From Demequina sp. NBRC 110056 (GTDB lineage: Bacteria > Actinomycetota > Actinomycetes > Actinomycetales > Demequinaceae), in the NCBI RefSeq assembly GCF_002090155.1, contig NZ_BBRM01000004.1, forward strand, positions 186,001 through 250,000: DNA of 64,000 nt, given 5' to 3'. Positions 18,351-30,569 of the stretch are shown here, in pieces. A program made the translations under genes and the position numbers. The notes beneath the pieces are model-generated. The model had not been told where the DNA came from. It did no database searches and saw nothing but the letters and a program-made list of their open reading frames with translations. Numbering within the stretch: the stretch's first letter is position 1; every line of letters begins with the position of its first letter.

Positions 18351-18908
18351 TCAGGCCTCCTCGGCGGGGCGGAAGCCGCGCACCGGCGCCGTGCGCGTGG
18401 GCCTGACCGGCAGGTCGTCGTGGAGCCGGACCGGCTGCACCGGCAGCTCGACCACGTCGGCGTAGGTGCCGCGTTCGCGGAGCTCCGGCACTCCCCTGTC
18501 GTCCGTCCGGGCAGACGCAGCCTCGGCATCGTCGAGCCTGCGCACCGCGTGAGCGCGGATCTCGTCGCGCTTGTGGAACGCGAGGCGCTCGATGATCGCA
18601 CGCTCCACGGTCGGGTTGTCGAGCAGGGCGTGGAGCACCGGCTGGTGTCGATCGCCCGACAGGTGCTCGAGGATCGACGCCGTCGCCGCACGGTTGCCGG
18701 CCATCGCAGCGCGCACCTCGACGCTGCGGTCGTGCGCGAGCGAGACCATCGTGCCCAGGGGAAGATCGCCGCGCTGCGCCATGAGCTCACGCACGACGGC
18801 GTTCTTGCCGCCAGCGAGGGCCTGCACCTGCGCGCGGCTCAGGTCGGCGCGCCGGGCCATCTCGACCTCTTCGCTCGCGCCGTCCGCGTAGGAGAATCCG
18901 CGTGCCAT
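18351..18908 (-). CDS. HEAT/LRV-like repeat protein (paralog 3 of 3)
   Basis: 185 residues, starting at ATG 18908 with GGAG nearby. Repeats run from residue about 22: AVVRELMAQRGDLPLGTMVS, VEVRAAMAGNRAATASILEH, PVLHALLDNPTVERAIIERL, then DEIRAHAVRRLDDAE. Order and spacing equal those in the 269-residue paralog, so the two arose by tandem duplication. The last 55 residues are charged and contain VELPVQPVRLHDDLPVRPTR. It is separated from map by 214 bases, unlike the tight packing of the ribosomal genes. Function unknown. Confidence 0.75.
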   Translation of the reverse strand: MARGFSYADGASEEVEMARRADLSRAQVQALAGGKNAVVRELMAQRGDLPLGTMVSLAHDRSVEVRAAMAGNRAATASILEHLSGDRHQPVLHALLDNPTVERAIIERLAFHKRDEIRAHAVRRLDDAEAASARTDDRGVPELRERGTYADVVELPVQPVRLHDDLPVRPTRTAPVRGFRPAEEA

Positions 18909-19122
18909 GGTCCACTCCATCCGAGCGGGGCCGAGGCCCGCGCATCGGGCCTGCCCCGCACAGCTCACGCTACGCTCGCCGCGTTGCCTCCGAATGGCTC
19001 GCGTGTCACCGCTTCGTAACGCGCCGTCGGATATGTCACAGCGCGAGCGTGTCGAAACGATGCGTCCGAGGTCGCACGCGTCCCCACTGGTAGCTCCCCA
19101 TTCTCACGAACGGGTTCGTCGG
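18909..19122 (-). promoter_or_regulatory. map to repeat-gene intergenic region
   Basis: A 214-base gap. It contains a GGCCCGATGCG-type word (18941-18950 on the complementary strand) and a weak minus-strand promoter candidate (TCGACA, 16 bases, TATCCG) in the middle. The repeat genes may therefore have their own promoter rather than depending on read-through from spc. No terminator with a T-tract is visible after map. Confidence 0.35.
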
Positions 19123-19932
19123 TCAGAGCGGAACGGGCGTGATGCCGAACGGCGCGAGGCCGGCGGCGCCGCCATCGGCGGCCGTCAGCACCCAGATGCC
19201 GTCGTCGTGGACGGCGATCGAGTGCTCCCAGTGCGCGCTGCGCGAGCCATCCGCCGAGACGACGGTCCAGTCGTCATCCAAGACGCGAGACTCCGACGTG
19301 CCGAGCACGAGCATCGGCTCGATCGCGACGCACAGCCCGGGGCGCACCTTGGGGTGGCGTCCGCGGGTGCGGTAGTTCATCACGTCCGGCGCCTGGTGCA
19401 TCTCCGTGCCGATGCCGTGGCCGACGAACCCGACGAGCGGATGCAGGCCCGCGGCGTCGCCGGCGTCCTCGATGGCCGCGGAGACGTCGTCCAGCCGCGT
19501 CGCCGTCGCGAGCGCCGCGATCCCGGCCCAGAGCGCGTCGCGCGTTCCCTCGACGAGGCGCACGTCGGCAGCGTCGAGCGGCTCGCCCACGATGAAGGAC
19601 AACGCCGAGTCGCCGTGCCAGCCGTCCACGATCGCGCCGCAGTCGATGGACACGACGTCGCCGGCGGCGAGCACGCGGTCGCCGGGGATGCCGTGGACGA
19701 CCTCCTCGTTGACCGAGATGCAGGTGGTCGCGGGGAAGCCGTGATAGCCGAGGAAGTTCGAGGTCGCGCCCGCGTCGGCGATCACCGCGGCGGCGGCCGC
19801 ATCGATGTCACGCGTGGTCGCGCCCGCGACGGCTGCGGTGCGGGCCGCAGCGAGGGCCCGCTCGACGATCACCCCGGCGCGAGCCATGACCCGCATCTGC
19901 TCGCGGGTCTTGAGCTGGATCCGTCCTGACAC
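19123..19932 (-). CDS. map: Methionine aminopeptidase, type I
   Basis: 269 residues. It removes the initiator Met from nascent chains. Metal ligands are seen in SIDCGAIVDGWHGDSALSF (two Asp), GHGIGTEMH (His), AIEPML (Glu) and WEHSIAV (Glu). LGYHGFPATTCISVNEEVVHG is the conserved substrate-pocket region. It follows adk by 3 bases in the secY-adk-map order. Confidence 0.96.
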   Translation of the reverse strand: MSGRIQLKTREQMRVMARAGVIVERALAAARTAAVAGATTRDIDAAAAAVIADAGATSNFLGYHGFPATTCISVNEEVVHGIPGDRVLAAGDVVSIDCGAIVDGWHGDSALSFIVGEPLDAADVRLVEGTRDALWAGIAALATATRLDDVSAAIEDAGDAAGLHPLVGFVGHGIGTEMHQAPDVMNYRTRGRHPKVRPGLCVAIEPMLVLGTSESRVLDDDWTVVSADGSRSAHWEHSIAVHDDGIWVLTAADGGAAGLAPFGITPVPL

Positions 19933-19935
19933 GCC

Positions 19936-20501
19936 TCAGCGGGCCTCGGCCGCAGCGACGATGCGCTCGGTCACGTCCTCGATCTCGCCGAGGCCATCGA
20001 TCTGGACCAGCAGGCCCCGACCCTCGTAGTACGCGGAGACCGGAGCGGTCTGGAGCGCGTAGACCTCGAGACGCTTGCGGATGACGGGCTCCGTGTCATC
20101 GGCGCGCCCCTCGATCTCCGCGCGCCTCAGGAGTCGCGCGGTGACGGCGTCGGCGTCGGCCGTGATCTCGATCGCGACGTCGAGGTCGACGCCGAGGTCG
20201 GCCAGCATGCCCTCGAGCTCGACGGCCTGGTCGGGATTGCGCGGGTAGCCGTCGAGGAGGAAGCCGGAGGCGACGTCGTCCTGGGCGAGGCGATCGCGGA
20301 CCATCGCGTTGGTGACCTCGTCGGGCACGAGCGCGCCGGCGGACATGTACTCCTGAGCCTTGCGACCCAGGTCGGTCCCGCCCTGCACGTTCGCGCGGAA
20401 GATGTCACCCGTCGAGATCGCGGGGATGCCCCACCGCTCGGCGAGGCGAGCGGCCTGGGTGCCCTTGCCCGCTCCGGGGGGGCCGAGGAGAACGGTGCGC
20501 A

Positions 20502-20502
<1 letters not shown>
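19936..20502 (-). CDS. adk: Adenylate kinase
   Basis: 188 residues. P-loop LGPPGAGKGTQAARLAE, STGDIFRANV, LLDGYPRNPDQA and the short lid region RRAEIEGRADDTEPVIRKRL. The zinc-binding lid of long-form kinases is missing, as is normal in actinobacteria. ATG 20502 overlaps the secY stop by one base (TAATG), so translation is coupled. Confidence 0.97.
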
Positions 20503-21797
<1,295 letters not shown>

Positions 21798-21813
21798 TGA
21801 TCCTCCAGTTTCA

Positions 21814-21874
21814 AGGGCCCTCGAGGGCCCTCCAGACGCGTCGAGGCGGGCCGCACGTCACCGCGCGGCCCGCC
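21814..21874 (-). promoter_or_regulatory. Double hairpin between rplO and secY
   Basis: Two adjacent inverted repeats fill the gap. One is a perfect 18-base palindrome AGGGCCCTCGAGGGCCCT (21814-21831). The other is a 10-bp stem, GGCGGGCCGC (21845-21854) with GCGGCCCGCC (21865-21874) and a 10-base loop. The palindrome ends about 11 bases before the GGAGG site for secY. There is no T-tract. A role in attenuation or mRNA processing between soluble ribosomal proteins and the membrane translocase is an inference. Confidence 0.55.
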
Positions 21875-21881
21875 CACGACT

Positions 21882-22574
21882 CTAGCCCTCGTTGACCGAG
21901 CCGCCTGCGGCCTCGATCTTGGTCTTCGCGGACTGCGAAACCTTGTCCGCGTCCACGATCTGGACCTTGACGGCGATGTCGCCGTCGCCCAGGACCTTGA
22001 CGAGCTCGTTCTTGCGCACCGCGCCCTTCTCGACGAGGTCGGCCTTGGTGACCTTCCCGCCCTTGGGGAACAGCTCGGCGATGTCACCGACGTTCACGAC
22101 CTGATAGGTGGTCTTGAACGGGTTCTTGAAGCCGGGCAGCTTGGGGATGCGCATGTGGATGGGCGTCTGGCCACCCTCGAAGCGTGCGGGAACCTGATAG
22201 CGAGCACCGGTGCCCTTGGTACCGCGACCGGCCGTCTTGCCCTTCGACGCCTCACCACGACCCACGCGGGTCTTCTTGGTGTGCGCGCCAGCGGCGGGAC
22301 GGAGGTGGTGCACCTTGAGGGTGGTCACCTTCGCCTCGGGCTCGGCCTTCTTCTCCGCAGCCTTCTTGGCGGGAGCCTTCTTGGCCGGCGCCTTGGCGGC
22401 GGTCTCCTTCTCGGCGGTCACCTTCTCAGCGCTCGCCGTCGAAGCTGCCGACTTCTTGGCGGCAGGCTTCTTCGCGGCGGGCTTGTCAGCGGCAGCAGCC
22501 TTCGAAGCAGCGGGCTTCTTGGCGGCAGGCTTCTTGGCAGCCTTCTCTTCGGTGGCCTTCTTGTCCTCGGCCAT
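21882..22574 (-). CDS. rplO: 50S ribosomal protein L15 with histone H1-like N-terminal extension
   Basis: 230 residues versus the usual 145-155. The true L15 body begins near residue 82 with [20 protein letters not shown] and continues through [20 protein letters not shown]. The first 80 residues are almost only Ala, Lys, Pro, Glu and Thr, with repeated [14 protein letters not shown]-type units like those of histone H1 or HU tails. ATG 22574 overlaps the rpmD stop as ATGA; it is the only start that keeps the tight operon spacing, although an internal GTG (V82) would give a normal L15. Confidence 0.95.
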   Translation of the reverse strand: MAEDKKATEEKAAKKPAAKKPAASKAAAADKPAAKKPAAKKSAASTASAEKVTAEKETAAKAPAKKAPAKKAAEKKAEPEAKVTTLKVHHLRPAAGAHTKKTRVGRGEASKGKTAGRGTKGTGARYQVPARFEGGQTPIHMRIPKLPGFKNPFKTTYQVVNVGDIAELFPKGGKVTKADLVEKGAVRKNELVKVLGDGDIAVKVQIVDADKVSQSAKTKIEAAGGSVNEG

Positions 22575-22756
22575 CAGTCAACCTCCTCGACGGTGACCAG
22601 GTGGTCGACCGCCTTGACCATCCCGCGGATCTCGGGACGGTCCTCCTTGACGACGATGTCGCCGATGCGCTTCAGGCCGAGCGTCCGCAGGGTCTCGCGG
22701 TGCTGCGGCTTCACGCCGATCGTCGACTTCTTCTGCTGAACCTTGAGGCGAGCCAT
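22574..22756 (-). CDS. rpmD: 50S ribosomal protein L30
   Basis: 60 residues, normal length. [20 protein letters not shown] and [12 protein letters not shown] are diagnostic. Its ATG overlaps the rpsE stop by one base and its stop overlaps rplO. Confidence 0.97.
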   Translation of the reverse strand: MARLKVQQKKSTIGVKPQHRETLRTLGLKRIGDIVVKEDRPEIRGMVKAVDHLVTVEEVD

Positions 22757-23316
22757 CACTTCACCCCTGCAGCCTGCGCGCGGAGCATCGCGGCCGGAGC
22801 CACGTCCTCCACGGCCTTGCCGCGGCGAGCGGCGACGGCCTCGGGGCGCTCGAGGCGCTTGAGGGCGTCGACGGTCGCGTGCACGATGTTGATCGCGTTC
22901 GAGGAGCCCAGCGACTTCGACAGGATGTCGTGGACGCCAGCGCACTCGAGGACGGCGCGCACCGGACCACCGGCGATGACACCGGTACCGGGGGCGGCGG
23001 GACGAAGGTAGACGACGCCGGCAGCGGCCTCACCCTGCACGACGTGCGGGATGGTGCCCTGGATGCGGGGGACGCGGAAGAAGTTGCGCTTCGCCTCCTC
23101 GACACCCTTGGAGATCGCTGCGGGGACCTCCTTGGCCTTGCCGTAGCCCACGCCCACGTTGCCCTCGCCGTCACCCACGACGACGAGCGCCGTGAAGCTG
23201 AAGCGACGGCCGCCCTTGACGACCTTGGACACGCGGTTGATGGTCACCACGCGCTCGATGAACTTGTTGTCAGGCTCGTTGCCGCGGCGGTTGTCGCGGC
23301 GGTTGTTGTCAGCCAT
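22756..23316 (-). CDS. rpsE: 30S ribosomal protein S5
   Basis: 186 residues. [40 protein letters not shown] and the C-terminal domain with [20 protein letters not shown] are typical. S5 controls decoding fidelity at the mRNA entry site. Confidence 0.98.
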   Translation of the reverse strand: MADNNRRDNRRGNEPDNKFIERVVTINRVSKVVKGGRRFSFTALVVVGDGEGNVGVGYGKAKEVPAAISKGVEEAKRNFFRVPRIQGTIPHVVQGEAAAGVVYLRPAAPGTGVIAGGPVRAVLECAGVHDILSKSLGSSNAINIVHATVDALKRLERPEAVAARRGKAVEDVAPAAMLRAQAAGVK

Positions 23317-23340
23317 GCGAATTCCTTATCTGTGTCCCGG

Positions 23341-23712
23341 CTACAGAGCCAGGCCACCCTCTCGGGCGCCGTCTGCGACCGCGGCCACACGACCGTGGTA
23401 CTTGTTGCCTCCGCGGTCGAACACCACGGTGTCGATGCCAGCGGCCTTGGCGCGCTCGGCGACGAGCTCGCCCACCTTGGTCGCCTTGGCCGTCTTGTCG
23501 CCGTCCAGCTTGCGGACGTCGGCCTCGAGGCTCGAGGCGGACACGAGGGTCTTGCCCACGGTGTCGTCGACGATCTGCGCGACCATGTGGCGGGCCGAGC
23601 GGGTCACGACCAGGCGCGGACGCGCGGTCGTGCCCGAGATCTTCTTGCGCAGGCGGAAGTGGCGGCGCTTGCGCGCGACCGACTTCCCCTTGCCCTTGAC
23701 AGTGATGCTCAT
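23341..23712 (-). CDS. rplR: 50S ribosomal protein L18
   Basis: 123 residues. [20 protein letters not shown] at the N-terminus, the 5S rRNA-binding core and the ending [20 protein letters not shown] are diagnostic. Confidence 0.98.
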   Translation of the reverse strand: MSITVKGKGKSVARKRRHFRLRKKISGTTARPRLVVTRSARHMVAQIVDDTVGKTLVSASSLEADVRKLDGDKTAKATKVGELVAERAKAAGIDTVVFDRGGNKYHGRVAAVADGAREGGLAL

Positions 23713-23715
23713 GGC

Positions 23716-24252
23716 TTACTTACCCGTCTTTCCGGCCTTGCGGCGCACGTGCTCACCCGCGTAGCGCACACCCTTGCCCTTGTAGGGCTCCGGCGGGCGC
23801 ACCTTGCGGATGTTCGCGGCGACCTCTCCGACCTGCTGCTTGTCGATGCCGGCGACCGAGAACTTGGTCGGGCCCTCGACCGCGAAGGTGATGCCCTCCG
23901 GCGGCGCGATGACGACCGGGTGCGAGAAGCCGAGCGCGAACTCGAGCTCCTGGCCCTTGAGCGCGACACGGTAACCGGTGCCGACGATCTCGAGCTTCTT
24001 CTCGTAGCCGTTGGTGACGCCCTCGACCATGTTGGCGATCAGGGTGCGGGTGAGGCCGTGCAGCGACTTCGCGACGCGCTCGTCGTTCGGTCGCTTGACG
24101 GCGATGCCCTCGTCACCCTTCTCCACGGTGATGGGGGAGGCGACGGTGTGGGTCAGCGAGCCCTTGGGGCCCTTGACCGTGACGACCGCGCCATCGATGG
24201 TGACGTCCACACCCGAGGGGATGGAGACGGGGTACTTGCCGATGCGTGACAT
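23716..24252 (-). CDS. rplF: 50S ribosomal protein L6
   Basis: 178 residues. [20 protein letters not shown] and the C-terminal signature [20 protein letters not shown] identify L6. It lies 3 bases upstream of rplR. Confidence 0.98.
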   Translation of the reverse strand: MSRIGKYPVSIPSGVDVTIDGAVVTVKGPKGSLTHTVASPITVEKGDEGIAVKRPNDERVAKSLHGLTRTLIANMVEGVTNGYEKKLEIVGTGYRVALKGQELEFALGFSHPVVIAPPEGITFAVEGPTKFSVAGIDKQQVGEVAANIRKVRPPEPYKGKGVRYAGEHVRRKAGKTGK

Positions 24253-24268
24253 GTGCTGACTCCTTCCC

Positions 24269-24667
24269 TTACCAGACGAACGCGACGACCTCGCCGCCGA
24301 CGCCCTTCTTCTCGGCCTCGCGGTCCGTCAGCAGACCGGAGGAGGTGGACAGGATAGCCACGCCCAGGCCGCCGAGAACCTTCGGGAGGTTCGTCGACTT
24401 CGCGTAGACGCGGAGGCCGGGCTTGGACACGCGGCGCACACCCGCGAGCGAGCGCTCACGGTTGGGGCCGTACTTCAGGGTCAGGGTGAGGGTCTTGCCC
24501 ACCTCGGCGTCGGTGGTCTCCGAGCCGGTGATGTAGCCCTCGGACTCGAGGATCGTCGCGATGGACGCCTTGAGCTTGGAGTGCGGCATGGACACGGTCT
24601 CGTGGTACGCCGCGTTCGCGTTGCGCAGACGCGTCAGCATGTCTGCGATGGGATCAGTCATCGTCAT
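24269..24667 (-). CDS. rpsH: 30S ribosomal protein S8
   Basis: 132 residues. [20 protein letters not shown] and the ending [20 protein letters not shown] are diagnostic of S8, which binds the central domain of 16S rRNA and is the autogenous repressor of the spc operon in E. coli. It is one of the few genes in this run separated from its upstream neighbour by more than 50 bases. Confidence 0.98.
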   Translation of the reverse strand: MTMTDPIADMLTRLRNANAAYHETVSMPHSKLKASIATILESEGYITGSETTDAEVGKTLTLTLKYGPNRERSLAGVRRVSKPGLRVYAKSTNLPKVLGGLGVAILSTSSGLLTDREAEKKGVGGEVVAFVW

Positions 24668-24727
24668 GAGTGTTGAACTCTTCCTCGCCGTGGTTTCCTC
24701 GAGCCGAGGACCTGTGGCGTAGTGGTT

Positions 24728-24913
24728 TTACCAGCTGCTCTTGGTGATTCCGGGAAGCTCACCAGCGTGAGCCATCTCGCGGAAGCACACGCGGCAGAGG
24801 CCGAACTTGCGGTACACCGAGTGCGGACGTCCGCACTTCTGGCACCGGGTGTAGGCGCGGACCGCGAACTTGGGCTTGCGGTTGGCCTTGTTCTTCAGCG
24901 CAGTCTTGGCCAT
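24728..24913 (-). CDS. rpsN: 30S ribosomal protein S14, zinc-binding type (S14Z)
   Basis: 61 residues. The short form with four cysteines in two CxxC pairs ([10 protein letters not shown] and LCRVCFRE) that bind zinc, ending ITKSSW. It occupies the usual place between rplE and rpsH. Confidence 0.98.
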   Translation of the reverse strand: MAKTALKNKANRKPKFAVRAYTRCQKCGRPHSVYRKFGLCRVCFREMAHAGELPGITKSSW

Positions 24914-24916
24914 GGG

Positions 24917-25477
24917 TCACTTCTCCTTGAACGGGAAGCCCAGCTGCTTCAGCAGCGAGCGGCCCTCGTCGTCCGTGGTCGCGGTCGTGACGATGGTGAT
25001 GTCCATGCCGCGCACGCGGTCGATCTTGTCCTGGTCGATCTCGTGGAACATCGACTGCTCCGTGAGACCGAAGGTGTAGTTGCCGTTGCCGTCGAACTGC
25101 TTGGGGCTCAGGCCGCGGAAGTCGCGGATGCGCGGCAGCGCGAGCGACAGCAGACGGTCGAGGAACTCCCACATGCGGTCGCCGCGCAGCGTGACGTGCG
25201 CGCCGATCGGCTGACCCTCGCGCAGCTTGAACTGCGCGATGGACTTGCGGGCCTTCGTGACCTGCGGCTTCTGGCCGGTGATCGCGGTGAGATCCGCGAT
25301 CGCGCCTTCGATGAGCTTCGAGTCCTTGGCGGCGTCACCGACACCCATGTTGACGACGATCTTGGTCAGACCGGCAACCTGGTTGACGTTCTCGTGCCCG
25401 AACTCCTCGACGAGGCTGGCGATGATCTCGCCGCGGTACTTCTCCTTGAGCCGCGGCTGAGCGGTGGCGGTGCTCAT
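24917..25477 (-). CDS. rplE: 50S ribosomal protein L5
   Basis: 186 residues. [40 protein letters not shown] and [12 protein letters not shown] are diagnostic. L5 binds 5S rRNA. ATG 25477 overlaps the rplX stop by 4 bases. Confidence 0.98.
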   Translation of the reverse strand: MSTATAQPRLKEKYRGEIIASLVEEFGHENVNQVAGLTKIVVNMGVGDAAKDSKLIEGAIADLTAITGQKPQVTKARKSIAQFKLREGQPIGAHVTLRGDRMWEFLDRLLSLALPRIRDFRGLSPKQFDGNGNYTFGLTEQSMFHEIDQDKIDRVRGMDITIVTTATTDDEGRSLLKQLGFPFKEK

Positions 25478-25815
25478 TCGACGTCCTTACCCGAGCGCTT
25501 GGCGACGCGCACGCGCTTGTTGCGGGTGCGGCCGTCCTGCTCGACCTCCTCCGTGCGGTAGCCCACACGGGTGCCCTTCTTGGTCTCCGGGTCGACGAGC
25601 ATCACGTTCGAGATGTGCAGCGACGCCTCGGTGGTGACGATGCCGCCCGACTGGTTGTCCCGACGGGTGCCCGGCTTGATGTGCTTCGTGACGCGCTGGA
25701 CGCCCTCGACGATCACGCGGTCGTTCTCGGTGAGGACCTCGAGCACGCGGCCCTCCTGGCCACGGTCGCGCCCGGCGATGACGACCACCAGGTCGCCCTT
25801 CTTGATCTTCGCCAT
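25474..25815 (-). CDS. rplX: 50S ribosomal protein L24
   Basis: 113 residues. [20 protein letters not shown] is the KOW motif, followed by [13 protein letters not shown]. Its ATG overlaps the rplN stop by one base. Confidence 0.97.
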   Translation of the reverse strand: MAKIKKGDLVVVIAGRDRGQEGRVLEVLTENDRVIVEGVQRVTKHIKPGTRRDNQSGGIVTTEASLHISNVMLVDPETKKGTRVGYRTEEVEQDGRTRNKRVRVAKRSGKDVE

Positions 25816-26186
25816 CAGATGACCTCCGGTGCCAGCGAGATGATCTTCATGAACTTCTTGTCGCGCAGCTCGCGGCCCACGGGGCCGAAGATGCGCGTTC
25901 CACGGGGCTCGCCCGCGTCGCCCTTGAGGATCACCGCGGCGTTCTCGTCGAACTTGATGTACGAGCCGTCGGGACGACGGCGCTCCTTGGCGGTGCGCAC
26001 GACGACCGCCTTGACGACGTCGCCCTTCTTCACGTTGCCGCCGGGGATCGCGTCCTTGACGGTGGCGACGATGGTGTCACCGATGCCGGCGTAGCGGCGC
26101 TTGGAGCCACCGAGCACGCGGATGACAAGGATCTCCTTGGCACCGGTGTTGTCGGCGACGCGCAGCCGCGACTCCTGCTGAATCAT
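25815..26186 (-). CDS. rplN: 50S ribosomal protein L14
   Basis: 123 residues. [40 protein letters not shown] and the ending [11 protein letters not shown] are diagnostic of L14. Confidence 0.98.
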   Translation of the reverse strand: MIQQESRLRVADNTGAKEILVIRVLGGSKRRYAGIGDTIVATVKDAIPGGNVKKGDVVKAVVVRTAKERRRPDGSYIKFDENAAVILKGDAGEPRGTRIFGPVGRELRDKKFMKIISLAPEVI

Positions 26187-26246
26187 GTCTTCTTCTCCTG
26201 TCGTCTGGTTCTCGCCACCGGGGCGACGAGCCTGGTCGAACGTTGG

Positions 26247-26534
26247 TTACTTGGCCTTCTCGACGATCTCGACCAGGCGCCACCGCTTCGAGGCGGACAG
26301 CGGGCGGGTCTCCATCACGACGACGAGGTCGCCGATGCCGGCGGTGTTGAGCTCGTCGTGGGCCTTGATCTTGCTGTTGCGGCGCAGGACCTTGCCGTAG
26401 AGGGGGTGCTTGACGCGGTCCTCGACCTCGACGGTGATGGTCTTGTCCATCTTGTCGCTGACGACATAGCCACGACGCGTCTTGCGGTACGCGCGGTGCT
26501 CGGCCGTGGCCGTCGCGTGCTTGTTACTCGACAT
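26247..26534 (-). CDS. rpsQ: 30S ribosomal protein S17
   Basis: 95 residues. [20 protein letters not shown] and [17 protein letters not shown] identify S17. About ten extra polar residues precede the core. Confidence 0.97.
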   Translation of the reverse strand: MSSNKHATATAEHRAYRKTRRGYVVSDKMDKTITVEVEDRVKHPLYGKVLRRNSKIKAHDELNTAGIGDLVVVMETRPLSASKRWRLVEIVEKAK

Positions 26535-26546
26535 AGTCGTTCTTCC

Positions 26547-26789
26547 TTACTCGGCCGACGCCGTCGGCGCCGTCCGGATGCCGAGCTCGCGCTCGCGCAG
26601 GATCGTGTAGATGCGGGCGATGTCGCGCTTGACGGCCTTGAGGCGGCCGTGGTTCTCGAGCTGACCGGTGGCCGACTGGAAGCGCAGGTTGAACAGCTCC
26701 TCCTTGGCCTTCTTCAGCTCGTCCACGAGGCGCTCGTCCTCCATGGCGTCCAGCTCGGTGGGGCTCAGGTTCTTGGTCCCGATAGCCAT
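26547..26789 (-). CDS. rpmC: 50S ribosomal protein L29
   Basis: 80 residues, two-helix protein at the exit tunnel. [20 protein letters not shown] and [20 protein letters not shown] are the conserved helices. Start ATG 26789 overlaps the rplP stop by one base. Confidence 0.97.
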   Translation of the reverse strand: MAIGTKNLSPTELDAMEDERLVDELKKAKEELFNLRFQSATGQLENHGRLKAVKRDIARIYTILRERELGIRTAPTASAE

Positions 26790-27208
26790 CAGATGTCACC
26801 ACCCTCACGGGTCACGAAACGGGTCTTCATGGGCAGCTTGTGCTGAGCACGGCGGAGGGCCTCGCGAGCCAGGGGCTCGTCGACGCCTGCGAGCTCGAAC
26901 ATCACGCGACCCGGCTTGACGTTGGCGACCCACCACTCGGGCGAGCCCTTACCGGAGCCCATGCGGACCTCGGCAGGCTTCTTCGTCAGCGGACGGTCGG
27001 GGTAGATGTTGATCCACACCTTTCCGCCACGCTTGATGTGGCGGGTCATCGCGATACGAGCGGCCTCGATCTGACGGTTGGTGACGTAGGCGGGCTCGAG
27101 AGCCTGGATGCCGAAGTCGCCGAACGTGACCTGGGTGCCGCCCTTGGCAGCGCCCGAACGCTTCGGGTGGTGCTGCTTACGGTGCTTCACTCGACGGGGA
27201 ATGAGCAT
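26789..27208 (-). CDS. rplP: 50S ribosomal protein L16
   Basis: 139 residues. [20 protein letters not shown], the [20 protein letters not shown] loop and [14 protein letters not shown] are diagnostic. L16 shapes the A-site region of the 50S subunit. Confidence 0.98.
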   Translation of the reverse strand: MLIPRRVKHRKQHHPKRSGAAKGGTQVTFGDFGIQALEPAYVTNRQIEAARIAMTRHIKRGGKVWINIYPDRPLTKKPAEVRMGSGKGSPEWWVANVKPGRVMFELAGVDEPLAREALRRAQHKLPMKTRFVTREGGDI

Positions 27209-27211
27209 GGC

Positions 27212-28030
27212 TTAGCCTTCCTTCCCTGCGTCAGCCTTGGGGGCCTCGGCAGCGGCAGGCGCCTCGGCACGGGCCTCGGCGGACTGACGGGGGGCGCCGT
27301 CACGACGGGGGCCACGGTCGCCGCCGCGGTCGCCACGACCACGGCCACGCTGCGGGCGGGGGGCCTTCGCCTGCTCGGCGGCCCACTCCTTCTCCGTCAT
27401 GTCGCCCTTGTAGATCCACACCTTCACACCGATGATGCCGAAGGTGGTCTTGGCCTCGAAGAAGCCGTAGTCGATGTTCGCGCGGAGGGTGTGCAGGGGC
27501 ACACGACCCTCGCGGTAGAACTCCGAGCGCGACATCTCCGCGCCACCGAGGCGGCCCGCGCACTGGACACGGATGCCCTTGGCGCCGGCGCGCAGCGCGG
27601 ACTGGATGCCCTTGCGCATGGCACGACGGAACGACACGCGCGACGCGAGCTGCTCGGCGATGCCCTGGGCGACGAGCTGGGCGTCGACCTCGGCGTTCTT
27701 GACCTCGAGGATGTTGAGCTGGACCTGCTTGCCGGTCAGCTTCTCGAGGTTGGCGCGCAGCTTGTCGGCCTCGGCGCCACGGCGGCCGATGACGATGCCC
27801 GGACGCGCGGTGTGCAGGTCCACACGCACGCGCTCGCGGGTGCGCTCGATCTCGACCTTGGACACGCCGGCGCGCTCGAGGCCCTCCGACATGAGCTTGC
27901 GGATCTTGACGTCCTCGTCCACGTAGTCGCGGTAGCGCTCGCCCGGCTTGGTCGAGTCGGCGAACCAGCGGCTGCGGTGGTCGGTGGTGATACCCAGGCG
28001 GTAGCCGTGCGGGTTGATCTTCTGACCCAT
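27212..28030 (-). CDS. rpsC: 30S ribosomal protein S3
   Basis: 272 residues. [20 protein letters not shown], the KH domain with [20 protein letters not shown] and the C-terminal domain [21 protein letters not shown] tail of about 45 residues rich in Arg, Gly, Ala and Glu ([13 protein letters not shown] region) extends beyond the core, common in actinobacteria. Confidence 0.98.
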   Translation of the reverse strand: MGQKINPHGYRLGITTDHRSRWFADSTKPGERYRDYVDEDVKIRKLMSEGLERAGVSKVEIERTRERVRVDLHTARPGIVIGRRGAEADKLRANLEKLTGKQVQLNILEVKNAEVDAQLVAQGIAEQLASRVSFRRAMRKGIQSALRAGAKGIRVQCAGRLGGAEMSRSEFYREGRVPLHTLRANIDYGFFEAKTTFGIIGVKVWIYKGDMTEKEWAAEQAKAPRPQRGRGRGDRGGDRGPRRDGAPRQSAEARAEAPAAAEAPKADAGKEG

Positions 28031-28395
28031 TACTTGGCCCCTTCCTTGACAGGCGTCGCCACCGTCACGTTGATGTGGCTCGTGCGCTTGAGAATGCGAT
28101 TCGCACGGCCCTGTGCACGCGGCTGGATGCGCTTCATCGTCGGGCCCTCGTCGACCGTGATCGAGGTGATCACGAGCTCGGACTCGTCGAAGCGCTCACC
28201 GGCAGCGTCGGCCTTCACTCGCGCGTTGGCCACGGCGGACTCGATGAGCTTGCGCACATCGGTCGCGACGGCCTGCGGCTGGAACCGCAGGGACGAGATC
28301 GCCTCGGTGGCGTTCTGCCCACGGACCAGGTTCACGACGCGGCGAGCCTTCTGGGCGGTCACGCGAACGTATCGCGTCTGCGCCTTGGCTTCCAT
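28030..28395 (-). CDS. rplV: 50S ribosomal protein L22
   Basis: 121 residues. [20 protein letters not shown] and the beta-hairpin region [20 protein letters not shown] that lines the exit tunnel are recognised. Confidence 0.98.
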   Translation of the reverse strand: MEAKAQTRYVRVTAQKARRVVNLVRGQNATEAISSLRFQPQAVATDVRKLIESAVANARVKADAAGERFDESELVITSITVDEGPTMKRIQPRAQGRANRILKRTSHINVTVATPVKEGAK

Positions 28396-28426
28396 CTGAA
28401 ACTCCTCTTACCTACGCCCGGGCGCC

Positions 28427-28705
28427 TTAGCGGCGGCCCTTGCGGTCGTCCTTCACGTGGCCCTTGAACGTGCGGGTGGGCGCGAACTCGCCCAGCTTGT
28501 GGCCGACCATCGCCTCGGTGACGAACACCGGGACGTGCTTGCGGCCGTCGTGCACGGCAAAGGTGTGACCCAGGAAGTCGGGGGTGATGACCGACCGACG
28601 GGACCAGGTCTTGATGACGTTCTTCGTACCCGCCTCGTTCTGAGCATCCACCTTCTTGAGCAGGTGGTCGTCGACGAAGGGGCCCTTCTTCAGACTGCGC
28701 GGCAT
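28427..28705 (-). CDS. rpsS: 30S ribosomal protein S19
   Basis: 92 residues. [40 protein letters not shown] and [14 protein letters not shown] are diagnostic. Confidence 0.98.
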   Translation of the reverse strand: MPRSLKKGPFVDDHLLKKVDAQNEAGTKNVIKTWSRRSVITPDFLGHTFAVHDGRKHVPVFVTEAMVGHKLGEFAPTRTFKGHVKDDRKGRR

Positions 28706-28717
28706 TCCAGAGCCTCC

Positions 28718-29554
<837 letters not shown>

Positions 29555-29571
29555 GAGATTCCTGTCCTTGC

Positions 29572-29877
29572 TTAGCCCACGTGGCCGGAGAAGACGTCGA
29601 GGGCCTCGCCGTCACCCACGGTGACGATCGCGCGCTTGACGTCCTTGCGCTTGCCCATCCCGAAGCGGGTGCGGCGCGCCTTGCCCTTGCGGTTGATGGT
29701 GTTGACGGAGGTGACCTTGACGCCGAAGATCTGCTCGACCGCGATCTTGATCTCGGTCTTGTTGGCGCGGGGGTCCACCTCGAAGGTGTACTTGCCCTCA
29801 TCCATGAGCGAGTAGCTCTTCTCCGACACGATGGGTCGGATCAGGATGTCGCGGGGGTTCTTGTTCAGCGTGGTCAC
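29572..29877 (-). CDS. rplW: 50S ribosomal protein L23
   Basis: 101 residues, GTG start. [20 protein letters not shown] and [20 protein letters not shown] identify L23, the docking site of trigger factor and SRP at the tunnel exit. Confidence 0.97.
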   Translation of the reverse strand: MTTLNKNPRDILIRPIVSEKSYSLMDEGKYTFEVDPRANKTEIKIAVEQIFGVKVTSVNTINRKGKARRTRFGMGKRKDVKRAIVTVGDGEALDVFSGHVG

Positions 29878-29878
29878 G

Positions 29879-30565
29879 TTAGTTCTCCTCCGCCTCGGAC
29901 TCGGTCGCGACGGCGGTCGCCGACTTGCCCTTGGCCGGTCCTGCGAGGAAGGCCTCGAGGGCGCCCGACGTGAAGACGGTGTCGTCGTTCACGAGCACGT
30001 CGTAGGTGTTCAGCTGGTCCACAGCGAGGACGTGGACGTCGGCAGCGTTGCGCAGCGACTTCCAGGCGATGGCGTCCGTGCGCTCGAGGACCACGAGGGC
30101 GCTGCGGCCCGAGGTGATCGTGTCGAGCGCGGTCAGCGCCGTCTTGGTGGACGGGGCGTCACCCTTCACGAGCGACTCGACCACGTGCACGCGGCCCGCG
30201 CGGGCGCGGTCCGAGAGCGCGCCACGGAGGGCTGCGGCCTTCATCTTCTTGGGGGTGCGCTGCGAGTAGTCACGCGGCTGCGGGCCGTGAACGGTGCCAC
30301 CGCCGGTGAACTGGGGAGCACGGATCGAGCCCTGACGAGCGCGGCCGGTGCCCTTCTGCTTGTAGGGCTTCTTGCCACCGCCCGCGACCTGGCCGCGGGT
30401 CTTGGTGGCGTGGGTGCCCTGGCGCGCGGCGGCGCGCTGCGCGACCACGACCTGGTGGATCAGGGGGACGTTCGTGACGACGTCGAACACCTCGGCGGGA
30501 AGCTCGGCGGTGCCGGCCTTCTTGCCTGCGGCGTCGAGCACGTCGACGGTCTGTGCATCAGCCAT
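29879..30565 (-). CDS. rplD: 50S ribosomal protein L4
   Basis: 228 residues from ATG 30565; a GTG four codons upstream overlaps the rplC stop and is possible. [20 protein letters not shown] and [20 protein letters not shown] form the tunnel-constriction loop. In E. coli L4 represses the S10 operon. The last 15 residues are an Ala/Glu-rich tail. Confidence 0.97.
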   Translation of the reverse strand: MADAQTVDVLDAAGKKAGTAELPAEVFDVVTNVPLIHQVVVAQRAAARQGTHATKTRGQVAGGGKKPYKQKGTGRARQGSIRAPQFTGGGTVHGPQPRDYSQRTPKKMKAAALRGALSDRARAGRVHVVESLVKGDAPSTKTALTALDTITSGRSALVVLERTDAIAWKSLRNAADVHVLAVDQLNTYDVLVNDDTVFTSGALEAFLAGPAKGKSATAVATESEAEEN

Positions 30566-30569
30566 GGTG

